From JAWXCM01 sp034408745 (GTDB lineage Bacteria > Acidobacteriota > Terriglobia > Bryobacterales > Bryobacteraceae): a stretch of DNA of 52,690 nt. Both the position numbers and the translations under genes were made by a program. The DNA is taken from assembly GCA_034408745.1 (NCBI GenBank), contig JAWXCM010000410.1, forward strand, positions 1-52,690, written 5' to 3'. The notes under the pieces were generated by a model. It ran no database searches and was not told the DNA's origin. It saw nothing but the letters and a program-made list of their open reading frames with translations. Below are positions 1 to 7,119 of the stretch, piece after piece (the stretch's first letter is position 1; every line of letters starts with the position of its first letter).

Positions 1-273
1 AAGGAACCCTGGCGCTGCGAGCCCTCGCTGCCCAACGCAACGCCAAAGGAGCCCAAACCGAAACGCCCGTCAGAGCTCGATCCCAGCCGCCACCCGAGCA
101 AAGATCACGTCCTCTTCCCCTGGGAAGCCGACCTGACCGAAATCGAATGGGCCGTAACCACCTTCGTCAAAAAAGAGCACCCGGCGATCTTCGACCAAAT
201 CGTCCAGCTCGCCCTCGAGCACAGTGGCCTCGTGGCAAAACCAGAAGACAGCAACAACCCGAACCAGCGGTAG
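1..273 (+). CDS. C-terminal part of an unrecognised protein (5' end outside window)
   Basis: An open frame runs from the first base of the window to a TAG at 271-273 (90 codons), so the start lies upstream of the window. The first half is rich in Pro, Lys and Ser. The second half has an amphipathic helix-like stretch (AIFDQIVQLALEHSGLVA), which makes real coding likely. The tail is Asn/Pro-rich. No family is recognised. It converges on the minus-strand beta-helix gene that ends at 335. Confidence 0.5.
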   Translation, partial: KEPWRCEPSLPNATPKEPKPKRPSELDPSRHPSKDHVLFPWEADLTEIEWAVTTFVKKEHPAIFDQIVQLALEHSGLVAKPEDSNNPNQR

Positions 274-334
274 AAACATGGATCAGCGAAAAACGCAGGA
301 CCAAACCCGGCTTCAGCAGCCAGACCGCAGCCCC

Positions 335-1813
335 TCAGCCCGCCGCAGCCGTACGCTTCAGCCGAGCCGCCATCTGCGCCAGATAAAGACTCCGGGGAGC
401 AACATGTCTGCCCATCGACCGCCAGTCGCCATCGGGCCGCGGAGCGAACGCACCAGGCACCTTCTTGCCCACATGCCCAATCGCCCAGTTCTGCGCCGTC
501 GGAGGCTGCTGGCACACCAGCGTCCCCTCGCAGTTCCACGCCACATAGTTGGCGCCGGACCATCCGTGCCCAGTCCCGTAATACTGCCGGTCCTGGAACG
601 CAATATCGGCTTTAACGTTGTCGTAGAGCCCGCCAACAGACCAGCGGTGATGCGGCTCGCTGGTCGCAAAGGACCGGCCAGCGGCGCACTCCAGAAACAC
701 ATTCGGGCCAGCCACCCTCGCGCCCACCGCAAAGTCATGCCGGCCCGTATCGCCTGCACACTGCCGCACCAGCGTCAGTTGCCCGGAGACCGAGTAGCAG
801 TACCGGCGGCTCCCCGTGATCTGGGACACCATCTCGCGGCACTCGCAGTTCTCCACCGTCACCTGCCGCGTCCGCTTCACATTCACGCAGCTAAACGTGA
901 AATGCAGCGCCGCCACATCGCGGACCCAGCAGTCATTGGCGTTATCCACCGACACCAGATCGGAGGCATGCGCCTCATCGGAGAAGTATCGCTCCTTCAC
1001 CCGCCCGTATTCCGCCTCCACGCCGCGGTCGAACGCCGAAACTCCGCGCAGATGCTCCACACCCGACCCGCGTATCCTGCCCCTGTCGTCGAACCCCATC
1101 ACCTGACCGCCGCCCCATCGCCGCTCAATGGCGCACATAACAGGCGCGTCAACCGTAATCCGATCCCCGTCCATCGCCGTAATCACGCGCTCAAAGTCGA
1201 GATCGAAGGGCGTCCACTGCCTGGTGGTCGATTCGTCGCCCGCCCTCACCTGGATTCGGTCCATCCCGATCTCATGGATCCACTCGGCGTTGCTCTTGCG
1301 CCGCACCACCACCAGCTGCCCGACCCGAAAACCACCAGCCGGCCTGACCTGAAAACGTCGCGCGCCCACCGGCACTACCTCGTCGACAATAGCCGCCGAC
1401 TCCCGCGCCAGCGTACCGGGACCCGCACCAAGAAACTCAATCAGAGCCCGAGGCTCCGTCCCCGCAGCCGTCAGCACCGTGCCGTCCTCGCCCCGTCCTT
1501 CGCCCCGCAGCACCACGCCGCTGGCACCAATGCGCAAGGTCCCACCGACCGAATACGGGCCTTTTTTCAACAAAACGGCGCCGCGGCGATCCAGCGGAAG
1601 GGCCGACACCTGATCGATGGCAGCCTGAATTCGCGCGGTTGCATCGCCGGCCGCCGGCTTCACTTCGACACGCACCGGAGCCACGGGAATTGGCACGCCC
1701 CCACCGGCATACCCGCACTGGGAAAAATCGGGCAGGCCCTCCGTGAAATCCGTCGCCGCACCGAGGCCACAGACTGCTGCAGCACCGGCGCCGACAAAGG
1801 TCCGTCGCCACAT
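335..1813 (-). CDS. Exported right-handed beta-helix protein (pectate-lyase-like fold)
   Basis: The 492-residue protein starts MWRRTFVGAGAAAVCGLGAA, an arginine-led export signal that could be Tat-like. After it comes the usual opening of pectate-lyase-superfamily proteins: a segment on an index of strands (DATARIQAAIDQVSALP), then GAVLLKKGPYSVGGTLRI and GVVLRGEGRGEDGTVL, which resemble the first coils of a beta-helix. The rest has many short Val/Asn ladder segments. Such proteins bind or cleave polysaccharides; no catalytic residue could be assigned. Its ATG directly follows the TAG of the upstream oxidoreductase fragment, so the two were one transcription unit before that gene was broken. 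That arrangement supports a role in sugar or polysaccharide catabolism, but this is inference. Confidence 0.7.
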   Translation of the reverse strand: MWRRTFVGAGAAAVCGLGAATDFTEGLPDFSQCGYAGGGVPIPVAPVRVEVKPAAGDATARIQAAIDQVSALPLDRRGAVLLKKGPYSVGGTLRIGASGVVLRGEGRGEDGTVLTAAGTEPRALIEFLGAGPGTLARESAAIVDEVVPVGARRFQVRPAGGFRVGQLVVVRRKSNAEWIHEIGMDRIQVRAGDESTTRQWTPFDLDFERVITAMDGDRITVDAPVMCAIERRWGGGQVMGFDDRGRIRGSGVEHLRGVSAFDRGVEAEYGRVKERYFSDEAHASDLVSVDNANDCWVRDVAALHFTFSCVNVKRTRQVTVENCECREMVSQITGSRRYCYSVSGQLTLVRQCAGDTGRHDFAVGARVAGPNVFLECAAGRSFATSEPHHRWSVGGLYDNVKADIAFQDRQYYGTGHGWSGANYVAWNCEGTLVCQQPPTAQNWAIGHVGKKVPGAFAPRPDGDWRSMGRHVAPRSLYLAQMAARLKRTAAAG

Positions 1814-2395
1814 CTACAACTCCACCTTGCCGGCCGCCGCATTCCATCGTGCGCGCCTCCCCGACCGCAGCGAAATATTGGCCAGCTGCACCACGATCGC
1901 AGCCTGGAACCCCAGCACCATCGGCGCGCTCGGCTTCTTCCGCGTACGCACGCACTCCAGGAAATTCCTCACGTGCAAATCCGTCGCAAATCCGAAGCCT
2001 TTTTCCGATTTCTTCTCAATTACCGGTTTATCTTCCGCGCCCTCCACGAAAACCCGGCAGTCCTCACGCCCAATATCCATCCGCGCTTTATCCCCGTCCA
2101 GATGATTCATCTGATCGTTGCGGCTGCGATACCGCATCGCAGCATAATTAATCGTGAAAACCGCGATAAAATCCTCGGGATACTCCGCCGTAACTACAAC
2201 CGATTCCGGTGTATCGTAGCCCGTCCGGTGCGGCTTGCCGGCCGCCGCCGTCACGGCCAGCGGATAACTCGCGTTCATCAGCATGTGAATGCCGTCATAA
2301 ACGTGTGCGCCCTGATCGGCAACAATACCGCCCGCATAGTCGCCATAGTGCCGCCAGTTACGAAATACATCGGCACGAAATTCACGATGGCTTTC
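1814..2395 (-). pseudogene. C-terminal fragment of a Gfo/Idh/MocA oxidoreductase, cut by an insertion
   Basis: Reading minus, the fragment begins near FRADVFRNWRHYGDYAGG and continues IVADQGAHVYDGIHML, the conserved substrate-side segment of exported Gfo/Idh/MocA dehydrogenases, through to a C terminus with DLHVRNFLECVRTRKKP. The frame has no NAD-binding N-terminal half. That half lies 4.9 kb away at 7286-7819 on the same strand and in the correct order. Comparing with the family, roughly 30-40 residues between the two parts are missing. An internal ATG at 2284 could still allow a 156-residue product, which would be inactive. The exact left junction (about 2385-2400) is uncertain to a few codons. 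Confidence 0.85.
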
Positions 2396-2520
2396 CGGCG
2401 AGCAACCGCCTGGTCCACCGAGAACACCGGCATGAAATCGTCCGGCACGGTCATCGCGGTCGGCTGCGAAGGCACCGCCACCGCACCGCCGTTAGCTCTC
2501 TGCAATTCCTGTGTACTCAT
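2278..2520 (-). CDS. Truncated element protein, phage/plasmid-type N terminus
   Basis: The frame starts MSTQELQRANGGAVAVPS and reaches DDFMPVFSVDQAVARRKAIV before running into host sequence at about 2395; the remaining residues to the stop at 2278 are out-of-frame host codons. From memory, the last segment resembles the N terminus of phage and plasmid proteins that continue with an EGVDYG...PGTDKPTLLKPGAEKL region. That region is absent here, so the assignment is tentative. The start ATG overlaps the stop of the 84-residue gene upstream by 4 bases, so the three small minus genes form one operon. The gene is cut by the insertion boundary. Confidence 0.55.
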   Translation of the reverse strand: MSTQELQRANGGAVAVPSQPTAMTVPDDFMPVFSVDQAVARRKAIVNFVPMYFVTGGTMATMRAVLLPIRAHTFMTAFTC

Positions 2521-2771
2521 AAAGCAAGTGCCTCCTCGTAGGCTTCTTCTGTCTCCGCGATCGCATTCGTCGCGCCTCCGAAGGGCGCAGGCATCGGCAC
2601 AGGCGTGGTCTCGCCGAACGTAACCTTCCAGACCTGCTGGGCAGGCATCAGCTTGCCCATGAACGCCTCGCGCATCTGGTCCTCAGCAAACGAATATGAG
2701 TTGTGCCACACGCGCTCTTTCGCCTGCTCTTTCGATGTGGCGATTACCCAGCGGCAGTTGGTTGTGCGCAT
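2517..2771 (-). CDS. Small hypothetical element protein (84 aa)
   Basis: The protein begins MRTTNCRWVIATSKEQAKER, has a mixed alpha/beta-looking middle (AEDQMREAFMGKLMPAQQVW, then KVTFGET) and an acidic Glu-rich tail (ETEEAYEEALAL). No family is recognised. It sits between the zinc-ribbon-like gene upstream, whose stop it overlaps at 2771, and the truncated gene downstream, which it overlaps by 4 bases. That tight packing is typical of phage or plasmid early operons. Function is unknown. Confidence 0.55.
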   Translation of the reverse strand: MRTTNCRWVIATSKEQAKERVWHNSYSFAEDQMREAFMGKLMPAQQVWKVTFGETTPVPMPAPFGGATNAIAETEEAYEEALAL

Positions 2772-3088
2772 CAGCTTGCCCTCCGGTCGAACCGGGCAAA
2801 CGGGTCGCGGCTGTGCGCCATCTCCCAGGCCTCGAACTGGCTGGCGGTCAGAACGAAGGCATGCTCTACCTCAGAATCTCCCATCCGGTTCCACCGCGAA
2901 TCAGTGGTGCCCAGTCCGTTGCGGATCACGCCGAGTCTGGTCACCTTCGGAGCGGAGCGAGGTTGCTGGACAAACACGGCAACGTGGTCGCCGCAGCATT
3001 CGTTGCACAGCACGGTGCCGGGATCGTCGTCAATGGTGAATCCGCAGACGAAGCACGCGGACGGAGTGTCGGTGCTGGGCATGTCCAT
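2771..3088 (-). CDS. Small zinc-ribbon-like element protein (105 aa)
   Basis: The N-terminal third has two cysteine pairs (CFVCGF and CNECCGDH) about 14 residues apart, a spacing compatible with a zinc ribbon or treble clef. A likely helical C terminus follows (TASQFEAWEMAHSRDPFARF). A good Shine-Dalgarno (GGAGGG) lies about 9 bases before the ATG. It is first in the three-gene minus operon of the inserted element. Its upstream region has a pair of 12-bp direct repeats (3249-3290) that could be operators. Nucleic-acid binding is an inference from the cysteine pairs only. Confidence 0.55.
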   Translation of the reverse strand: MDMPSTDTPSACFVCGFTIDDDPGTVLCNECCGDHVAVFVQQPRSAPKVTRLGVIRNGLGTTDSRWNRMGDSEVEHAFVLTASQFEAWEMAHSRDPFARFDRRAS

Positions 3089-3248
3089 AGCTACTTGCCC
3101 TCCGAGTGGTGAGGTAACCTTGTTGATTTTTCAATACGTTGAGCGCTAACGTCCGGTCTTCGCCGGCGGTTACCGCTATGATGTGCGAGTGCTGCTGCCT
3201 TTCCCATGTCTAACCCTCTTGCTCACCGCTAACTGCTTGAATCTCGAC

Positions 3249-3290
3249 GTGTTGCCACTCAATGTCTTATTTGGGGAAGTGTTGCCTCTC
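3249..3290. repeat. Pair of 12-bp direct repeats, 30 bp apart
   Basis: GTGTTGCCACTC (3249-3260) and GTGTTGCCTCTC (3279-3290) differ at one position and start exactly 30 bp apart, about three helical turns. They lie between the 3' end of the HTH gene (3336) and the start of the minus operon (3088). This is where a phage-type repressor would bind. Operator function is inference. The rest of 3089-3335 shows no convincing gene. Confidence 0.4.
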
Positions 3291-3335
3291 GCGTCCCTGC
3301 GCGGACGGCGGCGCGGTCCCGAGGTTCCGCCCGCT

Positions 3336-3572
3336 TCACCTGACTGGCTCAGGCCGCCTTGCTGCCTGCTCGAACCCCGGACATCCACGCCGAGCAAGCT
3401 CAGCCTCGACGCGCCGGTCCTTTGAAACAAGCTCGCCACGGAAAACCCGGTACACAAAAGTTCGCGACAAGTACAAGCCTTCGGCGATCTCTCGAAGCGC
3501 CGATCGGTTGAGTGCCTGCCAGAGCCGCTGGTCCGGAGTTACTTTCTGCGTTTCTGTCTGTGTTAGTGTCAT
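3336..3572 (-). CDS. Small helix-turn-helix DNA-binding protein, probable element repressor
   Basis: In this 78-residue protein, LREIAEGLYLSRTFVYRVFR fits a helix-turn-helix (helix, turn near LYLS, recognition helix TFVYRVFRGE). It is followed by SKDRRVEAELARRGCPG, as seen in small phage and plasmid regulators. It is transcribed divergently from the ribbon-helix-helix-like gene at 3646, with a 73-bp gap carrying direct repeats. This is the classic layout of a lysogeny or copy-control switch. The regulated promoters are not proven. Confidence 0.6.
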   Translation of the reverse strand: MTLTQTETQKVTPDQRLWQALNRSALREIAEGLYLSRTFVYRVFRGELVSKDRRVEAELARRGCPGFEQAARRPEPVR

Positions 3573-3645
3573 TTCGTAGCTGAAAAGTCAGTCTAATGGT
3601 AGAAAGGGTAGGAATAAAGGGTAGATTTACCTATGAAGATTTGTA
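3573..3645. promoter_or_regulatory. Divergent control region with 9-bp direct repeats
   Basis: The gap between the HTH gene (minus) and the 105-residue plus gene contains AAAGGGTAG twice (3603-3611 and 3616-3624), offset by 13 bp. The sequence is AT-rich compared with its flanks. It must hold at least one promoter for each direction. The repeats are candidate operators for one or both small DNA-binding proteins. No -35/-10 pair could be fixed with confidence. Confidence 0.4.
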
Positions 3646-3963
3646 ATGACTTGGAACGGTCCTATTAAGCAAACTAATATCGACGTCCCGGTCGACTTGT
3701 ACGCTGAGTTCAAGGCAACGGCAATTCGCCGGGGAATGAAGCTATACGAGGCCATTCCGCAGGCCCTTGAGCGCTGGATCTCTGCGGGCGCGAAGGCTAT
3801 ACCTACTCAGCCTCAGGTCACCGCCGAGGAGCAGGCATGGGTGGACGCACTGCTGGCCTTTCTGCGAAGCGATGACGACAGCGAAGAGAGACAGGACACT
3901 GTGCCGTTTCTGGCACGAATGCTCAAAGTGCGGCTGGCAGGAAAGAAAAGGAAGGGCGGGTAA
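3646..3963 (+). CDS. Ribbon-helix-helix-like small protein of the element
   Basis: The N terminus IKQTNIDVPVDLYAEFKATA followed by IRRGMKLYEAIPQALERWI has the pattern of a ribbon-helix-helix protein: an alternating beta strand followed by two helices. Plasmid partition and antitoxin proteins share this fold. The C-terminal half (EEQAWVDALLAFLR, then SEERQDTVPFLARML, then a Lys/Arg tail) is helical and basic. The gene is the first of a plus-strand series and its stop overlaps the start of the next gene by one base. DNA binding is likely; a partition or copy-control role is inference. Confidence 0.55.
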   Translation: MTWNGPIKQTNIDVPVDLYAEFKATAIRRGMKLYEAIPQALERWISAGAKAIPTQPQVTAEEQAWVDALLAFLRSDDDSEERQDTVPFLARMLKVRLAGKKRKGG

Positions 3964-4325
3964 TGGGCGGTCGGATGCTGGTTTGGTTTGGCGTATTATC
4001 GGCGGTCGGGATCGTCGGACTTATTCTACTGTCTGCGCTGGCTCACAGCGGGCCGGTGTCAACAGGAAGCCGCTCTGTGACTGTCAGGCTTGACTGCTAC
4101 TGCGGAGCCGATGAATCTGATACCCTGCTGGCCTACGCAGCGGTAGGCAGAGGGGATGCCGAGGCAATTCTCAGCCTGACTGGGAAAGCGCGAGCATTCA
4201 CCTTGACCACGGGGACACTGGCGAGGGCTTACGTGGACGGCGAAAAGCTGACAAGAGTTCAGATCCTTTCGGGGCGGCACGTTGGTCAGCGGTGCTGGAT
4301 ACCCACGTCCCTTCTGAGCAGATGA
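3963..4325 (+). CDS. Small single-pass membrane protein of the element (120 aa)
   Basis: A hydrophobic segment at about residues 5-26 (LVWFGVLSAVGIVGLILLSA) acts as signal anchor. It is followed by an extracytoplasmic domain of about 90 residues with three cysteines (DCYCG and QRCW) and many short strands. The ATG overlaps the previous stop (TAATG), so translation is coupled. No family is recognised. Small exported proteins next to a regulator are common cargo in prophages and plasmids, but no function can be claimed. Confidence 0.55.
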   Translation: MGGRMLVWFGVLSAVGIVGLILLSALAHSGPVSTGSRSVTVRLDCYCGADESDTLLAYAAVGRGDAEAILSLTGKARAFTLTTGTLARAYVDGEKLTRVQILSGRHVGQRCWIPTSLLSR

Positions 4326-4478
4326 ACCGGTAAGGTGATCGGTTTTCTGGCAATAATATTTCCTGTTTCGTTGGTTACGTTTATGTGCACTATTAAACAT
4401 TCACCTCTGATTCTGTATTCGCCTTGCATTTGCCGATGCGATATAACCTTAGCAATCGAGGTTGTCACTGTGTTGAAA

Positions 4479-4589
4479 ATGATCCCGTTCCCAGGTCGGC
4501 GGCGGAATCCGCGGCGTATCACGCAAAACAGACTGGAACTCGCACGCACTATCGAGGAGTACCTCGACAGAGTGTTGGGCGAACTGTAA
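4479..4589 (+). CDS. Very small basic element ORF (36 aa)
   Basis: MIPFPGRRRNPRRITQNR followed by LELARTIEEYLDRVLGEL gives a basic head and an amphipathic helix, more protein-like than chance. After its TAA the same frame stays open for 16 more codons (DDLASGAEVEPGELGL) to a TAG. That could mean a nonsense change in a slightly longer gene. The start could also be the GTG at 4470. No Shine-Dalgarno was obvious. Confidence 0.35.
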   Translation: MIPFPGRRRNPRRITQNRLELARTIEEYLDRVLGEL

Positions 4590-4693
4590 GACGATCTGGC
4601 GAGCGGCGCCGAGGTGGAGCCGGGCGAGCTGGGGTTGTAGCTCCGTCACAGGCCGCAACGCGCTGTCGTGTGCGGGCAAAAGGAGAAGGCAGG

Positions 4694-5611
4694 ATGAAGA
4701 TGTTCCTGTGTTTTGTTTTCGCGGTGTGCGTCGGGGCAGCTCAGCCACGAGTTACGTTCGTGAGCAACTCAGCCGACGGTCTGGGGTGGATTGCCTTCGG
4801 CGGGCTTGCGACGATGTACGGTTCTGGACTGTCTTCGTCGACAGCGTCCGCGCGGGCCGTTCCACTGCCCAAGGTTCTCGGGGGTGTCGAGCTACTGATC
4901 TGCGCTGGAGTGATGTTTCCGGATAGGCCGTGCCCGGCCGCTCCACTTCTCTATGTGAGTCCAGACCAGATCAATTTTCAGATCCCGGTCGATGCGCCGG
5001 CGTTCGACGCGAATATGTACTTGCGTCAGAACGGCACAACGAGCGGCCCATTTCGGCTCTCGACTATTTACAACTCAGCTCCAACTGTGTTCCGGATGGG
5101 GTACGACTGCAGCATAGACCCGCGATTTCCGGATGGAGGTTCCCCGTGCGGGCTCAACGCGGCCGCGAAAGAACGACGAGCACCACTTCGAGGCGCCATC
5201 ACGGATCAGGCTGGGTCCGTCGTGACGTCTTTGAAGCCCGCAAGGGTCGGCCAGTATTACTCGATGTGGCTGACCGGCGTGGGCCGCTACGCTACAAACG
5301 GGCAGCCAACGTCACGGATTTCAATCACCTTAAGTGACGTTCCGGCATATGGCTATCCAAACTCGACGTTCACAACGGCGGAAATCAGTTATATAGGCCC
5401 CAGCAGCTATCCCGGACTGGATCAGATCAATTTCCGGATACCCTTAACCATAATGGGGCGCACAGATGTGCCGTACCCGCCGCTGCACCCGTGCGGTGAC
5501 TATCGCCTTGAGCTCAGCATAGAGGTCGCAGCACAGGGCCTTAACGTAATACGTGATGCTCCGAGGCTTCCAGTGGAGATTAGACGCGGCGATGTGTTGT
5601 GTGCGCAATGA
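4694..5611 (+). CDS. TIGR03437-type exported protein carried on the element
   Basis: The start at 4694 follows a strong AGGAGAAGG Shine-Dalgarno and gives a signal peptide (MKMFLCFVFAVCVGAAQ). The 305-residue mature region has the TIGR03437 signature twice: LLYVSPDQINFQIPVDAP near residue 100 and GLDQINFRIP near residue 245. It also has the GSGL and PLPKVLGGVEL segments common to this domain. TIGR03437 is largely confined to Solibacter-like Acidobacteria and usually sits at the C terminus of large secreted proteins; its function is unknown. Here it stands alone, on foreign DNA, between a micro-ORF and the 139-aa/DUF1828 pair. It was therefore probably picked up from a related genome. Confidence 0.75.
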   Translation: MKMFLCFVFAVCVGAAQPRVTFVSNSADGLGWIAFGGLATMYGSGLSSSTASARAVPLPKVLGGVELLICAGVMFPDRPCPAAPLLYVSPDQINFQIPVDAPAFDANMYLRQNGTTSGPFRLSTIYNSAPTVFRMGYDCSIDPRFPDGGSPCGLNAAAKERRAPLRGAITDQAGSVVTSLKPARVGQYYSMWLTGVGRYATNGQPTSRISITLSDVPAYGYPNSTFTTAEISYIGPSSYPGLDQINFRIPLTIMGRTDVPYPPLHPCGDYRLELSIEVAAQGLNVIRDAPRLPVEIRRGDVLCAQ

Positions 5612-5682
5612 GCATCACTGCTTGGTCCGGGATGCGATTGAGCGCGTCCTGACCGTCGACTGAAAGGGCCAAGAGCACCGGT

Positions 5683-6102
5683 ATGACGAGACGAGAATTC
5701 GAAGCACTCAGGGACCTACCCGGCAAGACGATCTACGCTGCTATAACCTTTACCGCACAGTCGGAGGTATCACCCATGCTGATCTTTGACAACATAAAGG
5801 TGGAAAATTCCATGGGTCTCGATTTGCGAGTCAACGGAAAGTTCAACCCACTCGTCCCATCGATTGTCTACAACTTCAAGGTTAAGGGCGTTGGCGCGAT
5901 CTGCCGTGTTGAGGTCAACAATACGATGCACGGGGGCGCGCGGACTCACAAACACTCACTGCAGAATGAAGAAGACCCGCGACGGAATCTACCCGCAACA
6001 GTGGCCCGGCCCGACCTCGAAGGTAAATCTCCCCGTGAGGTGTGGACCATTCTTTGCCGGCAAGCTAACATTGTCCATGTTGGCGAATTTGTAGATCCAT
6101 AG
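5683..6102 (+). CDS. Unrecognised 139-aa protein paired with a DUF1828-like gene
   Basis: The sequence begins MTRREFEALRDLPGKTIYAA. A beta-rich middle (MLIFDNIKVENSMGLDLRVN, then YNFKVKGVGAICRVEV) leads to a His-rich segment (NNTMHGGARTHKHSLQNEED) and a helical tail (SPREVWTILCRQANIV). The three histidines and an Arg in the middle look like a possible active or metal site. The gene lies 13 bp upstream of the DUF1828-like gene and on the same strand. Two-gene spacing of this kind suggests a functional pair, for example toxin and partner, but no family name could be assigned with confidence. Confidence 0.5.
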   Translation: MTRREFEALRDLPGKTIYAAITFTAQSEVSPMLIFDNIKVENSMGLDLRVNGKFNPLVPSIVYNFKVKGVGAICRVEVNNTMHGGARTHKHSLQNEEDPRRNLPATVARPDLEGKSPREVWTILCRQANIVHVGEFVDP

Positions 6103-6115
6103 GTGGGGGGCAATT

Positions 6116-6907
6116 ATGATCGACTGTTCCTTAATCAGCAGCGCCCTCGCGCCGCTCTCCCTGGTCCAGCAGTGTGACAGCATCGGCAATGGATCCCTTC
6201 GATTGCTCACGCCGTTCCAGTATCCTAACGGCTCCCAAATCGATTTGTTCCTTGAGGAGCCACAGCCACTCTTTAACGCACTCACACTCAGCGATTTGGG
6301 CCAAACGACGGCATATCTGCTGGATGCGCAGGTGCGTCCGTGGGCAACGAACAAGCGTCGCCAGATAGTCGAGGACATTTGTCGATCACTGGATGTCAGG
6401 TGGCATGGTGGCCGGCTGCTCATTGAACTTGAGCCGGAGGACCTACTGGATCTGCGGCCAGTTATGATGCGGCTTGCCCAGGCATGTATACGAGTATCCG
6501 ATCTGGTTTTCTCGGCCCGTATATGGTCAACCGGCTCGTTCAGGGATGAAATGGAGGAGTTCCTGACCAGCCTTGAAATCCGGTACGAACCGGATGCGAT
6601 CGAGACGAACCGAAAGGGACAGGACGTGAAGTTCGACTTCCGCGTCTTCGGTGCAACCCACGTTTCCCTGCTACAGTCGCTCAGCGCGGCCAGTACCGGA
6701 TCCGCGCACTCGGTTTCTGCCGAGGCGTTTCTTCGGCTGTTTGACGTGGGCGCGACCAAACGAAAGACCGATCCTCAGTTCGTAACGGTCATCGACGAGA
6801 GCAACGATGTGTTCAAGGATCACGACATAACGCGACTGGAGCAAGTCTCGTCCGTCTTCTGGTTTCCTGCGCAACAGGATCAATTGATCTCAACGCTGGT
6901 TGTGTAG
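6116..6907 (+). CDS. DUF1828-domain-like protein (263 aa)
   Basis: Residues about 30-110 match my recollection of DUF1828: a strand entering with FQYPNGSQIDLFLEE, the turn LTLSDLGQTTAYLLDA, then NKRRQIVEDICRSLDVR and GGRLLIELEPEDLLD. The second half (RDEMEEFLTSLEIRYEPDAI, then GQDVKFDFRVFGATHV, and a late acidic VTVIDESNDVFKDHD) could be a DUF1829-like extension with nuclease-like Glu/Asp residues. DUF1828 proteins are of unknown function and often occur on phages and mobile islands. Here the gene is linked to the 139-residue gene upstream and a 67-residue gene downstream. A defence or toxin-antitoxin role is inference from context. Confidence 0.6.
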   Translation: MIDCSLISSALAPLSLVQQCDSIGNGSLRLLTPFQYPNGSQIDLFLEEPQPLFNALTLSDLGQTTAYLLDAQVRPWATNKRRQIVEDICRSLDVRWHGGRLLIELEPEDLLDLRPVMMRLAQACIRVSDLVFSARIWSTGSFRDEMEEFLTSLEIRYEPDAIETNRKGQDVKFDFRVFGATHVSLLQSLSAASTGSAHSVSAEAFLRLFDVGATKRKTDPQFVTVIDESNDVFKDHDITRLEQVSSVFWFPAQQDQLISTLVV

Positions 6908-6915
6908 GCACACCC

Positions 6916-7119
6916 ATGGCCGACCTAATCGAACTGCCAGTGCCCGAACCGGATGATAACGAACTCGACGGCTCGTTCCTGCTGTCCTTCGGCGGCCAGC
7001 GGGTGCGCGTGACGATTAAGGACGCCAGCGGCGAACCGGCGGCCGAGGTTATTGCTTTCCCTGCTACGACTGACGTGCCGCCGAAGCGACGGCGACGTGG
7101 GCCGACCGCAGCTCCTTAA
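6916..7119 (+). CDS. Small hypothetical element protein (67 aa)
   Basis: The sequence is MADLIELPVPEPDDNELDGS, a strand-rich middle (FLLSFGGQRVRVTIKDASGE), and a basic Pro/Arg tail (PPKRRRRGPTAAP). It starts 8 bp after the DUF1828-like gene and probably shares its transcript. Its 3' end overlaps the convergent minus-strand coiled-coil gene by 56 bp. The acidic head and basic tail suggest a small accessory or nucleic-acid-binding protein; no family is recognised. Confidence 0.4.
   Translation: MADLIELPVPEPDDNELDGSFLLSFGGQRVRVTIKDASGEPAAEVIAFPATTDVPPKRRRRGPTAAP

Noticed and set aside
224..2623. A 799-codon open frame on the plus strand
   Set aside because: It is antisense to the beta-helix gene and the dehydrogenase fragment and runs through the insertion junction. 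Its composition is Arg/His/Pro-rich, as expected of the antisense of high-GC genes.
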